A DNA stretch of 52,053 nt, from positions 1 to 52,053 of IMG/VR virus record IMGVR_UViG_3300006903_000015; one strand, given 5' to 3'. The stretch is from a virus. The notes under the pieces are model-generated. The model was not told the DNA's origin, searched no databases, and was given only the letters and a program-made list of their open reading frames with translations. This document shows, piece by piece, positions 16,295-24,142 of this stretch. How positions within the stretch are numbered: the stretch's first letter is position 1; the number at the start of each line of letters is the position of its first letter. The translations under genes were made by a program, and so were the position numbers.

Positions 16295-16918
16295 TTACTC
16301 CATCGAAACGGAGACGGGCAGGATCATCATGCCGCTCGGCGCGGGCAGGCGCATGCCGCAGCGGCCGACCGACTGGGGAACGGTGAGCTTTCGGCCGGTG
16401 TCGCACCACTGGGCCGCCTGGCCACTGCGGCGCTTGGCACTCACCCGGATCCCGCGCGCAGCAAGCCAGCTCGCCGGCTCGATGAACACGGTCGATAGCC
16501 GGCCGCTTGCGTCGCGCACGACCTGCTCGACGGTCATCGCGAGGCCATCGCCGAGGGCCACGACCTGGCCGGCATGCACCTTCTGCCCCGGACCCTGCAC
16601 CTGGATTTCGAGACCGCCCTTTGCGGCGTCTCCCATGTACGTGATGATGATGGGCTCGCTACTCGATGCGATCCGAAGCGTGCCGCCGGGGTTCGTGCCG
16701 CCGGGCTGGATGATCTTGCCGGCCACCGGGGAAAAGATCTCCGCCTTGCCGCGGTAGCTGGCGATGCGCATGGCGGACGTGCAGGCGCCCGTGCCGGGCG
16801 ATCCGGCGCAGGCCGATACGAAGCCGTCCCGCACGATCGCACGGAAGGGGCGGTAGGCCGCGCGCGCGGCGGAAGCGGCACCAAGGGCACCGAGGAAAAG
16901 TACGCCGAGGGGGATCAT
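16295..16918 (-). CDS. Membrane-anchored protein with barrel-sandwich-like domain, 207 aa
   Basis: The N terminus (IPLGVLFLGALGAASAA) is a signal or anchor. Residues about 60-135 carry EIFSPVAGKIIQPGG, IIITYMGD and GQKVHAGQVVALGDG. This is the pattern of a biotinyl/lipoyl-like or LytM (M23) duplicated hybrid motif. The HxH and HxxxD zinc residues of active M23 peptidases are absent, so it is probably not a peptidase. ATG 16918 lies 6 bases after a -10-like box, predicting a leaderless message. Confidence 0.6.
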   Translation of the reverse strand: MIPLGVLFLGALGAASAARAAYRPFRAIVRDGFVSACAGSPGTGACTSAMRIASYRGKAEIFSPVAGKIIQPGGTNPGGTLRIASSSEPIIITYMGDAAKGGLEIQVQGPGQKVHAGQVVALGDGLAMTVEQVVRDASGRLSTVFIEPASWLAARGIRVSAKRRSGQAAQWCDTGRKLTVPQSVGRCGMRLPAPSGMMILPVSVSME

Positions 16919-16924
16919 GGTCCG

Positions 16925-16954
16925 ATGCTACGGGAGGGATTGGGCGGGGGGCAA
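16925..16954 (-). promoter_or_regulatory. Putative leaderless promoter for the operon starting at 16918
   Basis: On the minus strand, TTGCCC (16949-16954) is 18 bases from TAGCAT (16925-16930), and the ATG is 6 bases on. The flanks CCCGATTTC before the -35, TCCCTCC in the spacer and CG after the -10 are repeated at the promoter at 17192, so the two are copies of one design. Confidence 0.65.
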
Positions 16955-16992
16955 GAAATCGGGCCAGAACCGGCGCCGCAGGCCGCGGGTTT

Positions 16993-17184
16993 TTACCGGT
17001 GTGTGCCTACCGGAACGCGGTCCAGCATCCCAAGGACGCCGAAGACCTGCAGGAGCCAGATCACCAGGGCCAGGATTACGACCACGTTCAGGATGGTCTT
17101 CACCTTCTGCTCCATCGGAACGAAGGTGTTGATGCAATAGAGAACAACGCCGACCACGACGATCGCGATGATGATACTCAGCAT
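16993..17184 (-). CDS. Thivi_2564-like two-helix membrane protein, 63 aa
   Basis: Two membrane helices (IIIAIVVVGVVLYCI and ILNVVVILALVIWLLQVFGVL) are joined by FVPMEQKVK. The pattern V-N/L-TFVPM-x-K-I-K-x-ILN-V matches the small Thivi_2564-type membrane proteins found in bacteria and phages. The molecular role is not established and could be holin-like. ATG 17184 lies 7 bases after a -10 box, with no ribosome site. Confidence 0.72.
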   Translation of the reverse strand: MLSIIIAIVVVGVVLYCINTFVPMEQKVKTILNVVVILALVIWLLQVFGVLGMLDRVPVGTHR

Positions 17185-17191
17185 GCACTCG

Positions 17192-17221
17192 ATGCTACGG
17201 ATGGAGGGAAGGACGGGTCAA
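17192..17221 (-). promoter_or_regulatory. Putative leaderless promoter for the gene at 17184
   Basis: On the minus strand, TTGACC (17216-17221) is 18 bases from TAGCAT (17192-17197), with ATG 7 bases after it. It is the best match of the set. It shares CCCGATTTC, TCCCTCC and CGTAGCATCG with the promoter at 16925. It is divergent to the phosphatase gene at 17248. Confidence 0.7.
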
Positions 17222-17247
17222 GAAATCGGGTAGGATGGAGTCATCTC

Positions 17248-17718
17248 ATGATTCAAGTCGACCTTGGCCCGTTAAAGAACCGCCCCATTCTCGATGTGTC
17301 GCAAATTGCACCGAAGCTCTACCAGGGCTCGTTTCCCGATCCTGCCAAACGGATCGAACGGGCCGGGTTTCAAACACTGGTCTTAACCGCTGCCGAACTC
17401 CAGCCCGATGCGCGCGCGTACGGGAGCGCGGTCGAAGTCTTACGCTGCCGGCTAGCGGACAATCCGGAAGGGCCGACACGCTACGAATGGAACGCGATCC
17501 TGACCGTGGCCGCTGCGATCGATCGACGCTTGCGTGGCGGGCGGCGGATCTTGGTCACCTGCGCGCAGGGCAGAAACCGATCGGGCATCGTCATGGCCGT
17601 GGTGCTCCATCGACTCTATAACTGGTCGGGCGAGAAATGCGTACGCTGGATCCAGTCGCGCCGGCAGGACTCGCTCACCAATCCCGGCTTCGTCGCGGCG
17701 CTGACGAAGCTCCGCTAG
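17248..17718 (+). CDS. Dual-specificity protein phosphatase, 156 aa
   Basis: The cysteine-phosphatase P loop is intact: VTCAQGRNRSG with C105 and R111 (CX5R). A candidate general-acid Asp lies in RLADNP (D71), and IAPKLYQGSFPDP at residues 20-32 is the usual DSP entry segment. The length fits a minimal DSP domain of about 150 residues; no other domain or signal is present. Predicted reaction: removal of phosphate from Tyr/Ser/Thr residues or another phospho-substrate in the host. It is the only rightward gene in the first 30 kb and converges on the next gene with a 4-base overlap. Upstream, GGAG precedes the ATG; a TAGGAT -10-like box lacks a clear -35. Confidence 0.85.
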   Translation: MIQVDLGPLKNRPILDVSQIAPKLYQGSFPDPAKRIERAGFQTLVLTAAELQPDARAYGSAVEVLRCRLADNPEGPTRYEWNAILTVAAAIDRRLRGGRRILVTCAQGRNRSGIVMAVVLHRLYNWSGEKCVRWIQSRRQDSLTNPGFVAALTKLR

Positions 17719-17921
17719 GGCTTTGGGCGTGGCGGCGGTGAGTCAGCAAACTCCTTCAAGACGGCTGCCAGGGCGCGTGCGGTTTCTGCGGGAAGCGTGA
17801 TCTCGGCGTACTGCCCACTGGGATCGTTAACTCGTAGTCCCAAGACAGGTGGGCTATCCAGCTCGTACCTGTAGAACAGCTGCCAATTGATTCCCTGCAC
17901 AATTGGGTGATTGTAGGTCAT
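17715..17921 (-). CDS. Hypothetical protein, 68 aa
   Basis: ATG 17921 overlaps the upstream stop (ATGA), giving MTYNHPIVQ. The protein is small and mixed alpha/beta (YRYELDSPPVLGLRV, AEITLPAETARALAAVLKEF) with a Pro-rich end. Its stop shares the palindromic CTAG with the stop of the convergent phosphatase gene. No family is recognised. Confidence 0.6.
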   Translation of the reverse strand: MTYNHPIVQGINWQLFYRYELDSPPVLGLRVNDPSGQYAEITLPAETARALAAVLKEFADSPPPRPKP

Positions 17922-18193
17922 TTCTGTTCTTTCGTTGGTGCGCCGGGCGCATCCGCACATTGCGTGAGCCAGCGGTATCCGCAGCCCATGCAACGGATAT
18001 GCAGGTGCTCGCCGACAACGACACATGGATCAAAAACATCCTTGCCTTCAATGCCTTGGCAGTAAGCATCCGGGGAATACTGCCGGCGTCCGCACTTGAT
18101 GCAGCGGATCGCTTTGGCCCAGTGCGGGAGCGTTGCCGACTGGATCGAGTTTGGCACTTCCGTAGGCGGCGCAGACTTTCTGTACGGGCTCAT
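17918..18193 (-). CDS. Small zinc-ribbon-like protein, 91 aa
   Basis: CIKCGRRQ and CMGCGYRW, about 35 residues apart, form a C2-C2 zinc ribbon with an inserted loop. ATG 18193 overlaps the upstream stop. It belongs to the run of small Cys-pair genes between 17.7 and 19.8 kb. Nucleic-acid binding is the usual role of such ribbons but is not shown. Confidence 0.6.
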   Translation of the reverse strand: MSPYRKSAPPTEVPNSIQSATLPHWAKAIRCIKCGRRQYSPDAYCQGIEGKDVFDPCVVVGEHLHIRCMGCGYRWLTQCADAPGAPTKEQK

Positions 18194-18477
18194 GAGTCCT
18201 TCCCGGGCGTCACGATGTGAAAGAACATGCTGTCCTCGGCGCGCGCCCCCAGGCATTCGTAAAGTCCCCTGTCCACCCGGATCCACATTTGCCAGATCGG
18301 GTTCTGTTCAAGCTCGGCGTCGGTCAATGTGAGCAGGTAGTCGGCGATCCTGAGCTCGCTTGCACATCTCTCGATCCCTGCCGGACCCGATGGGCCGCCT
18401 GTCATCCGGAGCATCAGAACGTCGCGATGGATGAGGAGCCAGCGGTGCGGCTCGAACCTCTTATCCGGGAGTGCCAT
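18190..18477 (-). CDS. Hypothetical protein, 95 aa
   Basis: Mixed alpha/beta protein (WLLIHRDVLMLRM, YLLTLTDAELEQNPIWQMWIRV) with no signal peptide and no Cys pairs. The ribosome site is GGAAAG before ATG 18477. It overlaps both neighbours. No family is recognised. Confidence 0.55.
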   Translation of the reverse strand: MALPDKRFEPHRWLLIHRDVLMLRMTGGPSGPAGIERCASELRIADYLLTLTDAELEQNPIWQMWIRVDRGLYECLGARAEDSMFFHIVTPGKDS

Positions 18478-19090
18478 TTCTTTCCTTCACCTGGCGGCGC
18501 CAGGCAAACCATGCCTCGTGATCGCCGTTCGGGACGTAGGCGGATTTCTCGAATGGATCCCAGCCGGCTTCGTACTTTGCCCCGGGGAATCGGAAGTGCA
18601 CGGCCGGCCCTGCCGTCGTGTAGCCGTCCGCGCTCGTCACTTCAATGTCGGGCCCGAGGGCAGCGATCACCTGCTCGGCAAACTCCCAGCTCTGGATCCT
18701 GCGTTCCACGTGCCATACGGCATCGGCACCGGCGCACCACTCCGAACAGAAGACATGCGTGCCGCGGACCACAGGCTCGCGATCGGGGCAATACCCGTTC
18801 TCCCCATCGTCGTCGGCGTAGTCTTCGTCGTCACCGATCGGGCGCTGGCAGTGGTAGTACGCGCAGCCCGTGAAGCTCCAGCCATTGGCAAGCATGGCTT
18901 CAAGCAGCGTGCTGTAGGTTTTGCCCCAGCACGCATCGAACTCCGGCGCGCGGCGGATCTCGATCTCATCCGGATCGCCGCCGAAGAACCCGCATGCCTC
19001 TTCGCTCGCGTCGGCTTCGTTTGCGCCCCACACCACTTCTTGAAGCGGGCCGTCGTGGCAATCCTCAAAGGTCGCAACGTAGGCCTGCAT
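18461..19090 (-). CDS. Hypothetical Cys-rich acidic protein, 209 aa
   Basis: It starts at ATG 19090 (MQAYVATFEDC). The central part is acidic with CAYYHC and later YCPDREP and FCSEWC, which could form a zinc site. The C-terminal half ends KYEAGWDPFEKSAYVPNGDHEAWFAWRRQV. No domain is recognised. It overlaps the next gene by 17 bases. Confidence 0.55.
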   Translation of the reverse strand: MQAYVATFEDCHDGPLQEVVWGANEADASEEACGFFGGDPDEIEIRRAPEFDACWGKTYSTLLEAMLANGWSFTGCAYYHCQRPIGDDEDYADDDGENGYCPDREPVVRGTHVFCSEWCAGADAVWHVERRIQSWEFAEQVIAALGPDIEVTSADGYTTAGPAVHFRFPGAKYEAGWDPFEKSAYVPNGDHEAWFAWRRQVKERNGTPG

Positions 19091-19092
19091 CG

Positions 19093-19251
19093 TCACACTG
19101 CGCGATTCAGGTACTGGTCCACAAGAAGCCAGCGGGCACAGACCGTCGAAGGCAGCGGCTCTTCCCGCCAGTAGGTCGTTACCCAACCCCAGTACGGGCT
19201 GTACGTCGTCTGGGCCGCGTGCACGATACGCACACCGAATCCGCGTTTCAT
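19093..19251 (-). CDS. Very small hypothetical protein, 52 aa
   Basis: ATG 19251 overlaps the upstream stop (TGATG) and yields a 52-residue Trp/Tyr-rich peptide (YSPYWGWVTTYW) with one Cys. It is supported only by tight packing and coupling in the operon. Confidence 0.45.
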   Translation of the reverse strand: MKRGFGVRIVHAAQTTYSPYWGWVTTYWREEPLPSTVCARWLLVDQYLNRAV

Positions 19252-19496
19252 CAGCGGAACTCGTAGTCGCCGTTGTCGGCGTGCACGATCTTCCATCCGC
19301 AGCATTTGGTCAGAATCGCACGCGTCTTTGGATCGCGATCGGGCCGCTTCCGCTCTTCGGCATCGCGGCGCGCCGTCGTCCAGGAGTAGCTGCATTGGTA
19401 GCAGGTGTACCGGAGCTTCTCGCGGCCGTGCACGCGCGTGTAGCGGGGCCCGAGGATTTTCGATCCGCCGCATTTGGGGCATTCACCAAGAGTCAT
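19251..19496 (-). CDS. Zinc-ribbon protein, 81 aa
   Basis: CPKCGGSKI at residues 6-14 and CYQCSYSWTTARR about 25 residues on form a TFIIS-like zinc ribbon. The C terminus adds a CCGW motif. Such ribbons bind nucleic acid or RNA polymerase in other systems; no such role is shown here. TGATG coupling to the gene downstream. Confidence 0.65.
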   Translation of the reverse strand: MTLGECPKCGGSKILGPRYTRVHGREKLRYTCYQCSYSWTTARRDAEERKRPDRDPKTRAILTKCCGWKIVHADNGDYEFR

Positions 19497-19499
19497 GGC

Positions 19500-19784
19500 T
19501 CACTCCCAGCAGGCGCAGGAGAAATTCTGTTGGCTCACGAGGCCCGTCTCGGTGACGATGGCGAGGGCTGGGCGGCAGCTTGCCAGGCGCTTCGAGAGCT
19601 CGATGGATCGCGTGCTCCGGTCGAGCAGCGGGGCTTCGGGCGCGAACGGGCGGCGGTCCTCGATCACCGGCGGAAACTTCTCGCACACCCGGTGATTGGG
19701 TAGCTCCTTGTAGGCCGCGAGTTCAGCCCGTTTCCAGAACCGGCACGTTCCGCACGTGCCCTTCAATCGGATTGTCGGGAACAT
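19500..19784 (-). CDS. Small Cys-rich protein, 94 aa
   Basis: ATG 19784 overlaps the upstream stop (TGATG). CGTCRFWKR near the N terminus and CACWE at the C terminus, with two single Cys between, match small phage zinc proteins of unknown function. Confidence 0.55.
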   Translation of the reverse strand: MFPTIRLKGTCGTCRFWKRAELAAYKELPNHRVCEKFPPVIEDRRPFAPEAPLLDRSTRSIELSKRLASCRPALAIVTETGLVSQQNFSCACWE

Positions 19785-21052
19785 CAAGATCCTTTCGGTT
19801 TCGTGAACGTCTTCACCCATTCGTCGAAGCTCTGCACCTCGGGTGGCTTCCACTTCATGATGCGGCGGGGGCGGCGAAGACGTTCGGGGTGGAGTGAGTG
19901 CTTCACGTGGGCTTCGGTGATGGCAGCGCGGAGGCCATCGAGTCCCCAGAGTCCACGCTCACGCGCGAACAGGACCCCGTCCGGTTGGTACAGGGCGTAA
20001 CTCTCGCACATCAAGTGCCTATCGAACACGATGGACCAACCTGGTGGCAGCGCTCCGACAGCCCGATTCACCTTGTTCTGGTACTGCCGATAATCTTCGG
20101 CGTCATCGCCCACCGAAACCCATTCGGGAACGACATCGGCGGGCATCATCGCCGTGTTGTTCTCGGCAGCTCTGAGTTCATCTTGCGCACGGATGACCTT
20201 TATGATGTTCCAGGGTGTCCGGAAGCATGCATCGATCTCTTCTTCGTTTCCCTCGCGCACGAGTTCGGCGGGGATCCTGAACTCGCACGACTCGGCGCCG
20301 CGCTTCGTGTTCACGACGAACATGCCATAGTACGGATCCCCCGAGACTGTTCCGCTCCATTCGCCCAGGTTTCTGTTGGCAGCATCGTGAACGGCCTTCA
20401 ATTTCCATGGGTAAGTTCCCGGGCTCATCACGCTGACGACGTCCTTCATCGTTTCGATCTCCTTCGGCGGATCCGCCGGCATCGATTCCGCGGGCTCGAC
20501 CCTGCGCCAGCGCGTCCCGAGATCAAAGGCACCTACGCAGCCGCCCTGGGCGTTCGTACCCTTCGCGCAGAAGCCTTCGGCCAGGGACTCGCGAATGCTG
20601 GTTATGTCCACCACTTCGCCGTACTCATTCTCGATCCTGTCGCCGACACGTAGCGGCGACCCCGTTCGATCGCGCGGGCCGTCCTTCCCCGGCTTCACTT
20701 CCGGGCGCGCAAGCTTCTTCCAGAACTCTTGCAAGCTGTGAGCGTAGCTCTTTTCGCCCACGCAATTGCCCGCCACGACCGTCCCGTGCGCCCAAAAGCC
20801 GGGTGCGCCTGAGTTACCCTGGGTGAATCGCTCGACCTCGAGCGTCAGCGTCCCGTCCAGGTTTTGGATCCAGTCTCCCGGGTAGATGCAGGTTGAGCCG
20901 CCTGTGCCGATGCGGGCGCAAGGCCAGATGTTGAGTAGGCGCCAGTAGTAGGCTGTGTCCGGTTCGGATGTATCCCTTTCGATCCCGATGATCTTGCCAA
21001 GTTCATCGAGCTCCGCCGAGCTCGGCATCCCCGTGTAGGATAACTTCGTCAT
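19784..21052 (-). CDS. Hypothetical multi-module protein sharing domains with the proteins at 10529 and 24142, 422 aa
   Basis: From ATG 21052 the N terminus is SSAELDELGKIIGIERDT...AYYWRLLNIWP, the same module as in the 24142 and 10529 proteins. A GDRIENEYGEVV unit follows near residue 135, and the C terminus LPPGWSIVFDRHLM...GLDGLRAAITEAHV parallels the end of the 24142 protein. A Cys-containing region is inserted between. No enzyme motif is found. A longer frame could begin upstream, but it would start inside the promoter, so the shorter start is preferred. Confidence 0.65.
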   Translation of the reverse strand: MTKLSYTGMPSSAELDELGKIIGIERDTSEPDTAYYWRLLNIWPCARIGTGGSTCIYPGDWIQNLDGTLTLEVERFTQGNSGAPGFWAHGTVVAGNCVGEKSYAHSLQEFWKKLARPEVKPGKDGPRDRTGSPLRVGDRIENEYGEVVDITSIRESLAEGFCAKGTNAQGGCVGAFDLGTRWRRVEPAESMPADPPKEIETMKDVVSVMSPGTYPWKLKAVHDAANRNLGEWSGTVSGDPYYGMFVVNTKRGAESCEFRIPAELVREGNEEEIDACFRTPWNIIKVIRAQDELRAAENNTAMMPADVVPEWVSVGDDAEDYRQYQNKVNRAVGALPPGWSIVFDRHLMCESYALYQPDGVLFARERGLWGLDGLRAAITEAHVKHSLHPERLRRPRRIMKWKPPEVQSFDEWVKTFTKPKGS

Positions 21053-21099
21053 GCAGGTCGACCTTTCCCCGGCGCGGGCGGGATTCGGAACGAACGCCA

Positions 21100-21132
21100 T
21101 CAGTGCTATCACTGACAGCACCGGCGTGTCAA
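21100..21132 (-). promoter_or_regulatory. Promoter with operator-like inverted repeat over the -10 box
   Basis: On the minus strand, TTGACA (21127-21132) is 18 bases from TAGCAC (21103-21108). The perfect inverted repeat TCAGTG-N4-CACTGA (21100-21115) lies right over the -10 box, where a bound repressor would block polymerase. The first likely start is 21052, about 45 bases downstream, so this message would have a leader with an AAAGG ribosome site. Confidence 0.65.
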
Positions 21133-21148
21133 TCGGGTGCGGTGAAGC

Positions 21149-22105
21149 TCAGAGCTGCTTCACGTAAACGGACGTGTAGGCGTTCGAGGAGCCCCAGTAG
21201 ACGAGCTCGGCGTCGGGTTTTAGCTTCAGCGCGGCGCGGATTGCGTCCGCTGCGAACTCTTCGGGGATGTCCTTCTCTTTGGCGAGGGCGCGGGCCACGT
21301 GCTCGATCGGGATCTCTTCTTCGATGCCGCCCGGCACATCACCGCCGTAGCGCGTTTCTTCGTAGCCGTTCTCGCGGAGCCAGTGACCAACGGCGGCGGA
21401 GCTCGTTACATCGCCGAAGAGCTCGGCGGATTGGCTGCCAGGAAGGCCGAGTCGCTCCTGCCAGCGGCGGGGGATCAGGATGTCGCCATCGACCGCAAGT
21501 GCATCGCCGGCTTCGGCTACGCCCACGATCGAGAACTCATCTTCGCGACTCCCGATTTCTTGCACGGTCATGTCGTCCACCGTGGACAGGGCAACGACTG
21601 CAGCGTCATTGGCCATGCGGGTAAGCTCGGCTTCGATGTCGCTACGGATCCCTTCCGGGTATTCGGTGTACGACCGGGCCTTCACGATCCGGTAGTCGTC
21701 GGTGCCCGCGTCGACCTCGTCTACCCACCACTCGTAGCTCAGCACGTACTGGCCGTGCTGCAGCGTGGTGTGGCCGATCTGGGTGAGGTCGGCTTCGGCG
21801 TGCTCGATGACTTTCTGGAAATCCCGATCGTCATTGCCGTCCGGTCCGATCCACTTCGGATTCCACGGGATGCCAAGATCCTTGGCGGCGGCCTTGAGCT
21901 CCTCTTCGTCGATGCTCACCAGGTGGCCGGGGGCGTTGTCGTCGAGCCATTCGGCGGCCACCTCGAATGCGACTTCCACGCTGTCGGCCCACACGAATAC
22001 CTTGGTCGTCCCGTAGGCGCCGAAGGTGAGGAGGTAAAGGCCCGACTCGAAGGACAAGTCAGACGCATTCGCAATCGGGATCTCGTCGGCTTCGTCGCGG
22101 GCCAT
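21149..22105 (-). CDS. Hypothetical protein, 318 aa
   Basis: ATG 22105 (MARDEADEIPI) has AGGAAAG upstream, so it is preferred to the ATG in the hairpin region. The protein is acidic and alternates strands and helices, with LYLLTFGAYGTTKVFVWADSVEVAFEVAAEWL in the first part and a C terminus AELVYWGSSNAYTSVYVKQL. No Cys pairs and no catalytic motif. The family is not recognised. Confidence 0.6.
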   Translation of the reverse strand: MARDEADEIPIANASDLSFESGLYLLTFGAYGTTKVFVWADSVEVAFEVAAEWLDDNAPGHLVSIDEEELKAAAKDLGIPWNPKWIGPDGNDDRDFQKVIEHAEADLTQIGHTTLQHGQYVLSYEWWVDEVDAGTDDYRIVKARSYTEYPEGIRSDIEAELTRMANDAAVVALSTVDDMTVQEIGSREDEFSIVGVAEAGDALAVDGDILIPRRWQERLGLPGSQSAELFGDVTSSAAVGHWLRENGYEETRYGGDVPGGIEEEIPIEHVARALAKEKDIPEEFAADAIRAALKLKPDAELVYWGSSNAYTSVYVKQL

Positions 22106-22115
22106 GTTCGTGTTC

Positions 22116-22143
22116 TTTCCTACGTGTGGGGGATTCTTCCCCT
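22116..22143 (-). repeat. Intergenic hairpin plus ribosome-site element, copy 1
   Basis: On the minus strand it reads GGGGAAGAATCCCC, a hairpin (GGGGA/TCCCC), followed by CACGTAGGAAA with the ribosome site of the 22105 gene. A second copy stands before the 22500 gene. The near-identical arrangement in two junctions suggests a copied translation leader. Confidence 0.55.
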
Positions 22144-22146
22144 CGA

Positions 22147-22500
22147 TCAACCGAAGTGTTCGAGCGCGAGTTCGGCCTCGATCACACGGGCGGTGCGTCT
22201 GTTGTCAACCTGATTTCTCCCGAACTGGACGCCGCCCAGGGCCTGCACAACTTCGCCGTCGCCATCGAACATCACCACCGAAAGCACCTCGGTGATCTCT
22301 TCGGGATCGACATCGCCAAGGTTATCCCAACCCTCGGGATCCTCTTCCCACTCGAACCGGTAGCCCTCCGCCACTGCGCGCGCTTCGGCCCGTGCGAGCT
22401 TGCGGGCGGCGGCGCGGCGAGCGCTTTCCTTTTTCGCGCGCGTCGCGCCAGTCGGATAACTGTATCCGGCGTACTTGTAGAAAAAGTCGGCGGCGTTCAT
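22147..22500 (-). CDS. Hypothetical protein, 117 aa
   Basis: A basic Ala/Arg helix (RAKKESARRAAARKLARAEARAVAEG) is followed by an acidic beta part (EEDPEGWDNLGDVDPEEITEVLSVVMFDGDG). The copy-2 hairpin leader gives its AGGAAA ribosome site. No family is recognised. Confidence 0.6.
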   Translation of the reverse strand: MNAADFFYKYAGYSYPTGATRAKKESARRAAARKLARAEARAVAEGYRFEWEEDPEGWDNLGDVDPEEITEVLSVVMFDGDGEVVQALGGVQFGRNQVDNRRTARVIEAELALEHFG

Positions 22501-22507
22501 GGCTTGA

Positions 22508-22540
22508 TTTCCTACGTGGGGGTGGCGGGATTCTTCCCCT
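22508..22540 (-). repeat. Intergenic hairpin plus ribosome-site element, copy 2
   Basis: The blocks AGGGGAAGAATCCC and CCCCACGTAGGAAA are the same as copy 1, with five extra bases between them. It lies between the alpha/beta hydrolase gene and the 22500 gene. Confidence 0.55.
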
Positions 22541-22543
22541 GGG

Positions 22544-23683
22544 TCAGAGAAGCTCGACGATCGATTTGCCGGCCAGAAAGCCCAGGGCGCCGATGGCGGC
22601 TAGCTTCAGGGTCGACATGCCGGTGTCGAAGTAGCCAGGGGGAAGGAGGTTTCCGCCGCGCCCGGGGCAGCAGGTTGACCAGTCGCCCAGGCCTGCTACG
22701 GCGTACGGGCTGTTAAATTCGGCGTTCCAGCGGGGAATCAGGAACGTGCGCCACAGCGCGCCCTGGACGTGCCAGGCCTCGAAGACGTGATCGGCGGCCA
22801 CGTTTCCGCCGTAGTCGAAATCGTAGAAGTTGCCGGCGGCGACCCGTACGTTCGGGAAGGGCATTTCCTTCCAGGTTTTCGTGGGACCCGGTGTCGTGGC
22901 CCAGGGGCGGTTGCCGGCGCTGTCCGGCCGATCGCCGATCGTGACCGGGAAGGCGCCTGCTGGGAGGGACTGGGTCATCTGGGCCCAGTCGACGTTGATC
23001 GTCTTGATCCCGCCGAGCTCGACGTGGCCGGACTCCTGCCAGCCGCGGAGCACGTCAAGGCTCGCGTTGAAGACCCATTCGCTGGCAAGCGTCGTGTTCG
23101 CAACCTGGGCCTCGAGCGCGGAGGATTGCTTGATGTTCGTATGCGACGTGATGAATGTGGGGCCGAGAAAAGGATCCTTGTTGTCGGTGCCGCGCGCGGC
23201 GCGCACGCCGGCAAGGAGCGCATTGGCGCCGAAGTTCGCGTAACCGGTGAGGGTCGATGGGATCTGATCGCCGTTCCAGGCTTTCGGCAGGTTCAACGCG
23301 TCGAGCATCATCACCATGTCGAGCGCGCTTCTGTCCTGCTCGCTTTCCACCAGGTTTTTGATGAACGTGCCACCGGCGGAAAATCCGATCGCGCAGATCC
23401 GGCGGGGTTCGATGCCGCGGGCCTTGGTGCGCAAGATCCCCTGAAGCACGCTGCCGTCGCCCTTCGCGCGGTACATCGCCGCTTCGCGGCTGAAAGGGGA
23501 TCCGCCCCACGGCTCGCGCGGCTTTTTCTCCGTGTCGCTTGGACCCATGAACACATCGCTGCCGATGCCGTTCACGTCCAGGACTACCGGAGCGTGGGAG
23601 AAAAGGTTCGTCGGCTGGGCGATGGCGCGGGCCCTGGATTGGGGCGGGGTCGCGAACGCCGAAATGATGATGTCGGTCGCCAC
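22544..23683 (-). CDS. Alpha/beta hydrolase-like protein with C-terminal membrane helix, 379 aa
   Basis: ICAIGFSAGGTFIKNLV is a nucleophile elbow (GFSAGG, Ser102) of the alpha/beta hydrolase fold. An Asp in MMLDALNLP and a His in DHVFEAWHVQGALW are candidates for the triad. The C terminus STLKLAAIGALGFLAGKSIVEL is a likely membrane anchor. The hydrolase substrate (ester, lipid or peptide) is unknown. GTG 23683 lies 6 bases after a -10-like box with a matching -35, so it may be leaderless. Confidence 0.65.
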   Translation of the reverse strand: MATDIIISAFATPPQSRARAIAQPTNLFSHAPVVLDVNGIGSDVFMGPSDTEKKPREPWGGSPFSREAAMYRAKGDGSVLQGILRTKARGIEPRRICAIGFSAGGTFIKNLVESEQDRSALDMVMMLDALNLPKAWNGDQIPSTLTGYANFGANALLAGVRAARGTDNKDPFLGPTFITSHTNIKQSSALEAQVANTTLASEWVFNASLDVLRGWQESGHVELGGIKTINVDWAQMTQSLPAGAFPVTIGDRPDSAGNRPWATTPGPTKTWKEMPFPNVRVAAGNFYDFDYGGNVAADHVFEAWHVQGALWRTFLIPRWNAEFNSPYAVAGLGDWSTCCPGRGGNLLPPGYFDTGMSTLKLAAIGALGFLAGKSIVELL

Positions 23684-23689
23684 CCGGGA

Positions 23690-23719
23690 AGGGTACCGGG
23701 CGGGGCTAGCGAGTGTCGA
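23690..23719 (-). promoter_or_regulatory. Putative leaderless promoter for the hydrolase gene at 23683
   Basis: On the minus strand, TCGACA (23714-23719) is 18 bases from TACCCT (23690-23695), followed 6 bases later by GTG. The fixed 18-base spacing and 6-base gap match the set; the -10 box is weaker. Confidence 0.5.
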
Positions 23720-23722
23720 GTT

Positions 23723-24142
23723 TTAGGCCGGGTTTGCGGCCGAAGCCGAATCGATTGGGAAATCGTAGCGCTCGGCGAAGCCCAAGAGAAAGCCCCGCGC
23801 CTCGTCCGATATGCCGATCTCGGCGCCATCGTGATCCCGGTACCGTTCGACCCCGCACCCGGCGAATGCGGCTTCCCCTGCGTACCAGACGGCGGCATAC
23901 ACGCCATTCTGGGGTCCGCGTTCGGCGATGATGCGCGCGTCCATGTACATGACTTCGCCGCGCACGATCTGCATGACGACAGGGTATACGAACGTACCCT
24001 CGCGCCATGCACTACGATCGCGCACACTGACCCAGTTCTTGTAGATCTCGACCTCAACGCCACCGGGGGACAGCGGGATGTCGATGATGGTGGGTTCGCC
24101 GCCCGGGGCTAGAATCAGCTCCGACCAGTTCAGGAGTGACAT
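23723..24142 (-). CDS. Hypothetical protein, 139 aa
   Basis: ATG 24142 overlaps the upstream stop (TGATG). Predicted beta-rich N-terminal part (IIDIPLSPGGVEVEIYKNWVSV) and a helical C-terminal part (EARGFLLGFAERYDFPID). No family is recognised. Confidence 0.6.
   Translation of the reverse strand: MSLLNWSELILAPGGEPTIIDIPLSPGGVEVEIYKNWVSVRDRSAWREGTFVYPVVMQIVRGEVMYMDARIIAERGPQNGVYAAVWYAGEAAFAGCGVERYRDHDGAEIGISDEARGFLLGFAERYDFPIDSASAANPA

Noticed and set aside
16295-16918. Active M23 peptidase
   Set aside because: The beta-sandwich pattern is present but the metal-binding His and Asp residues are absent.
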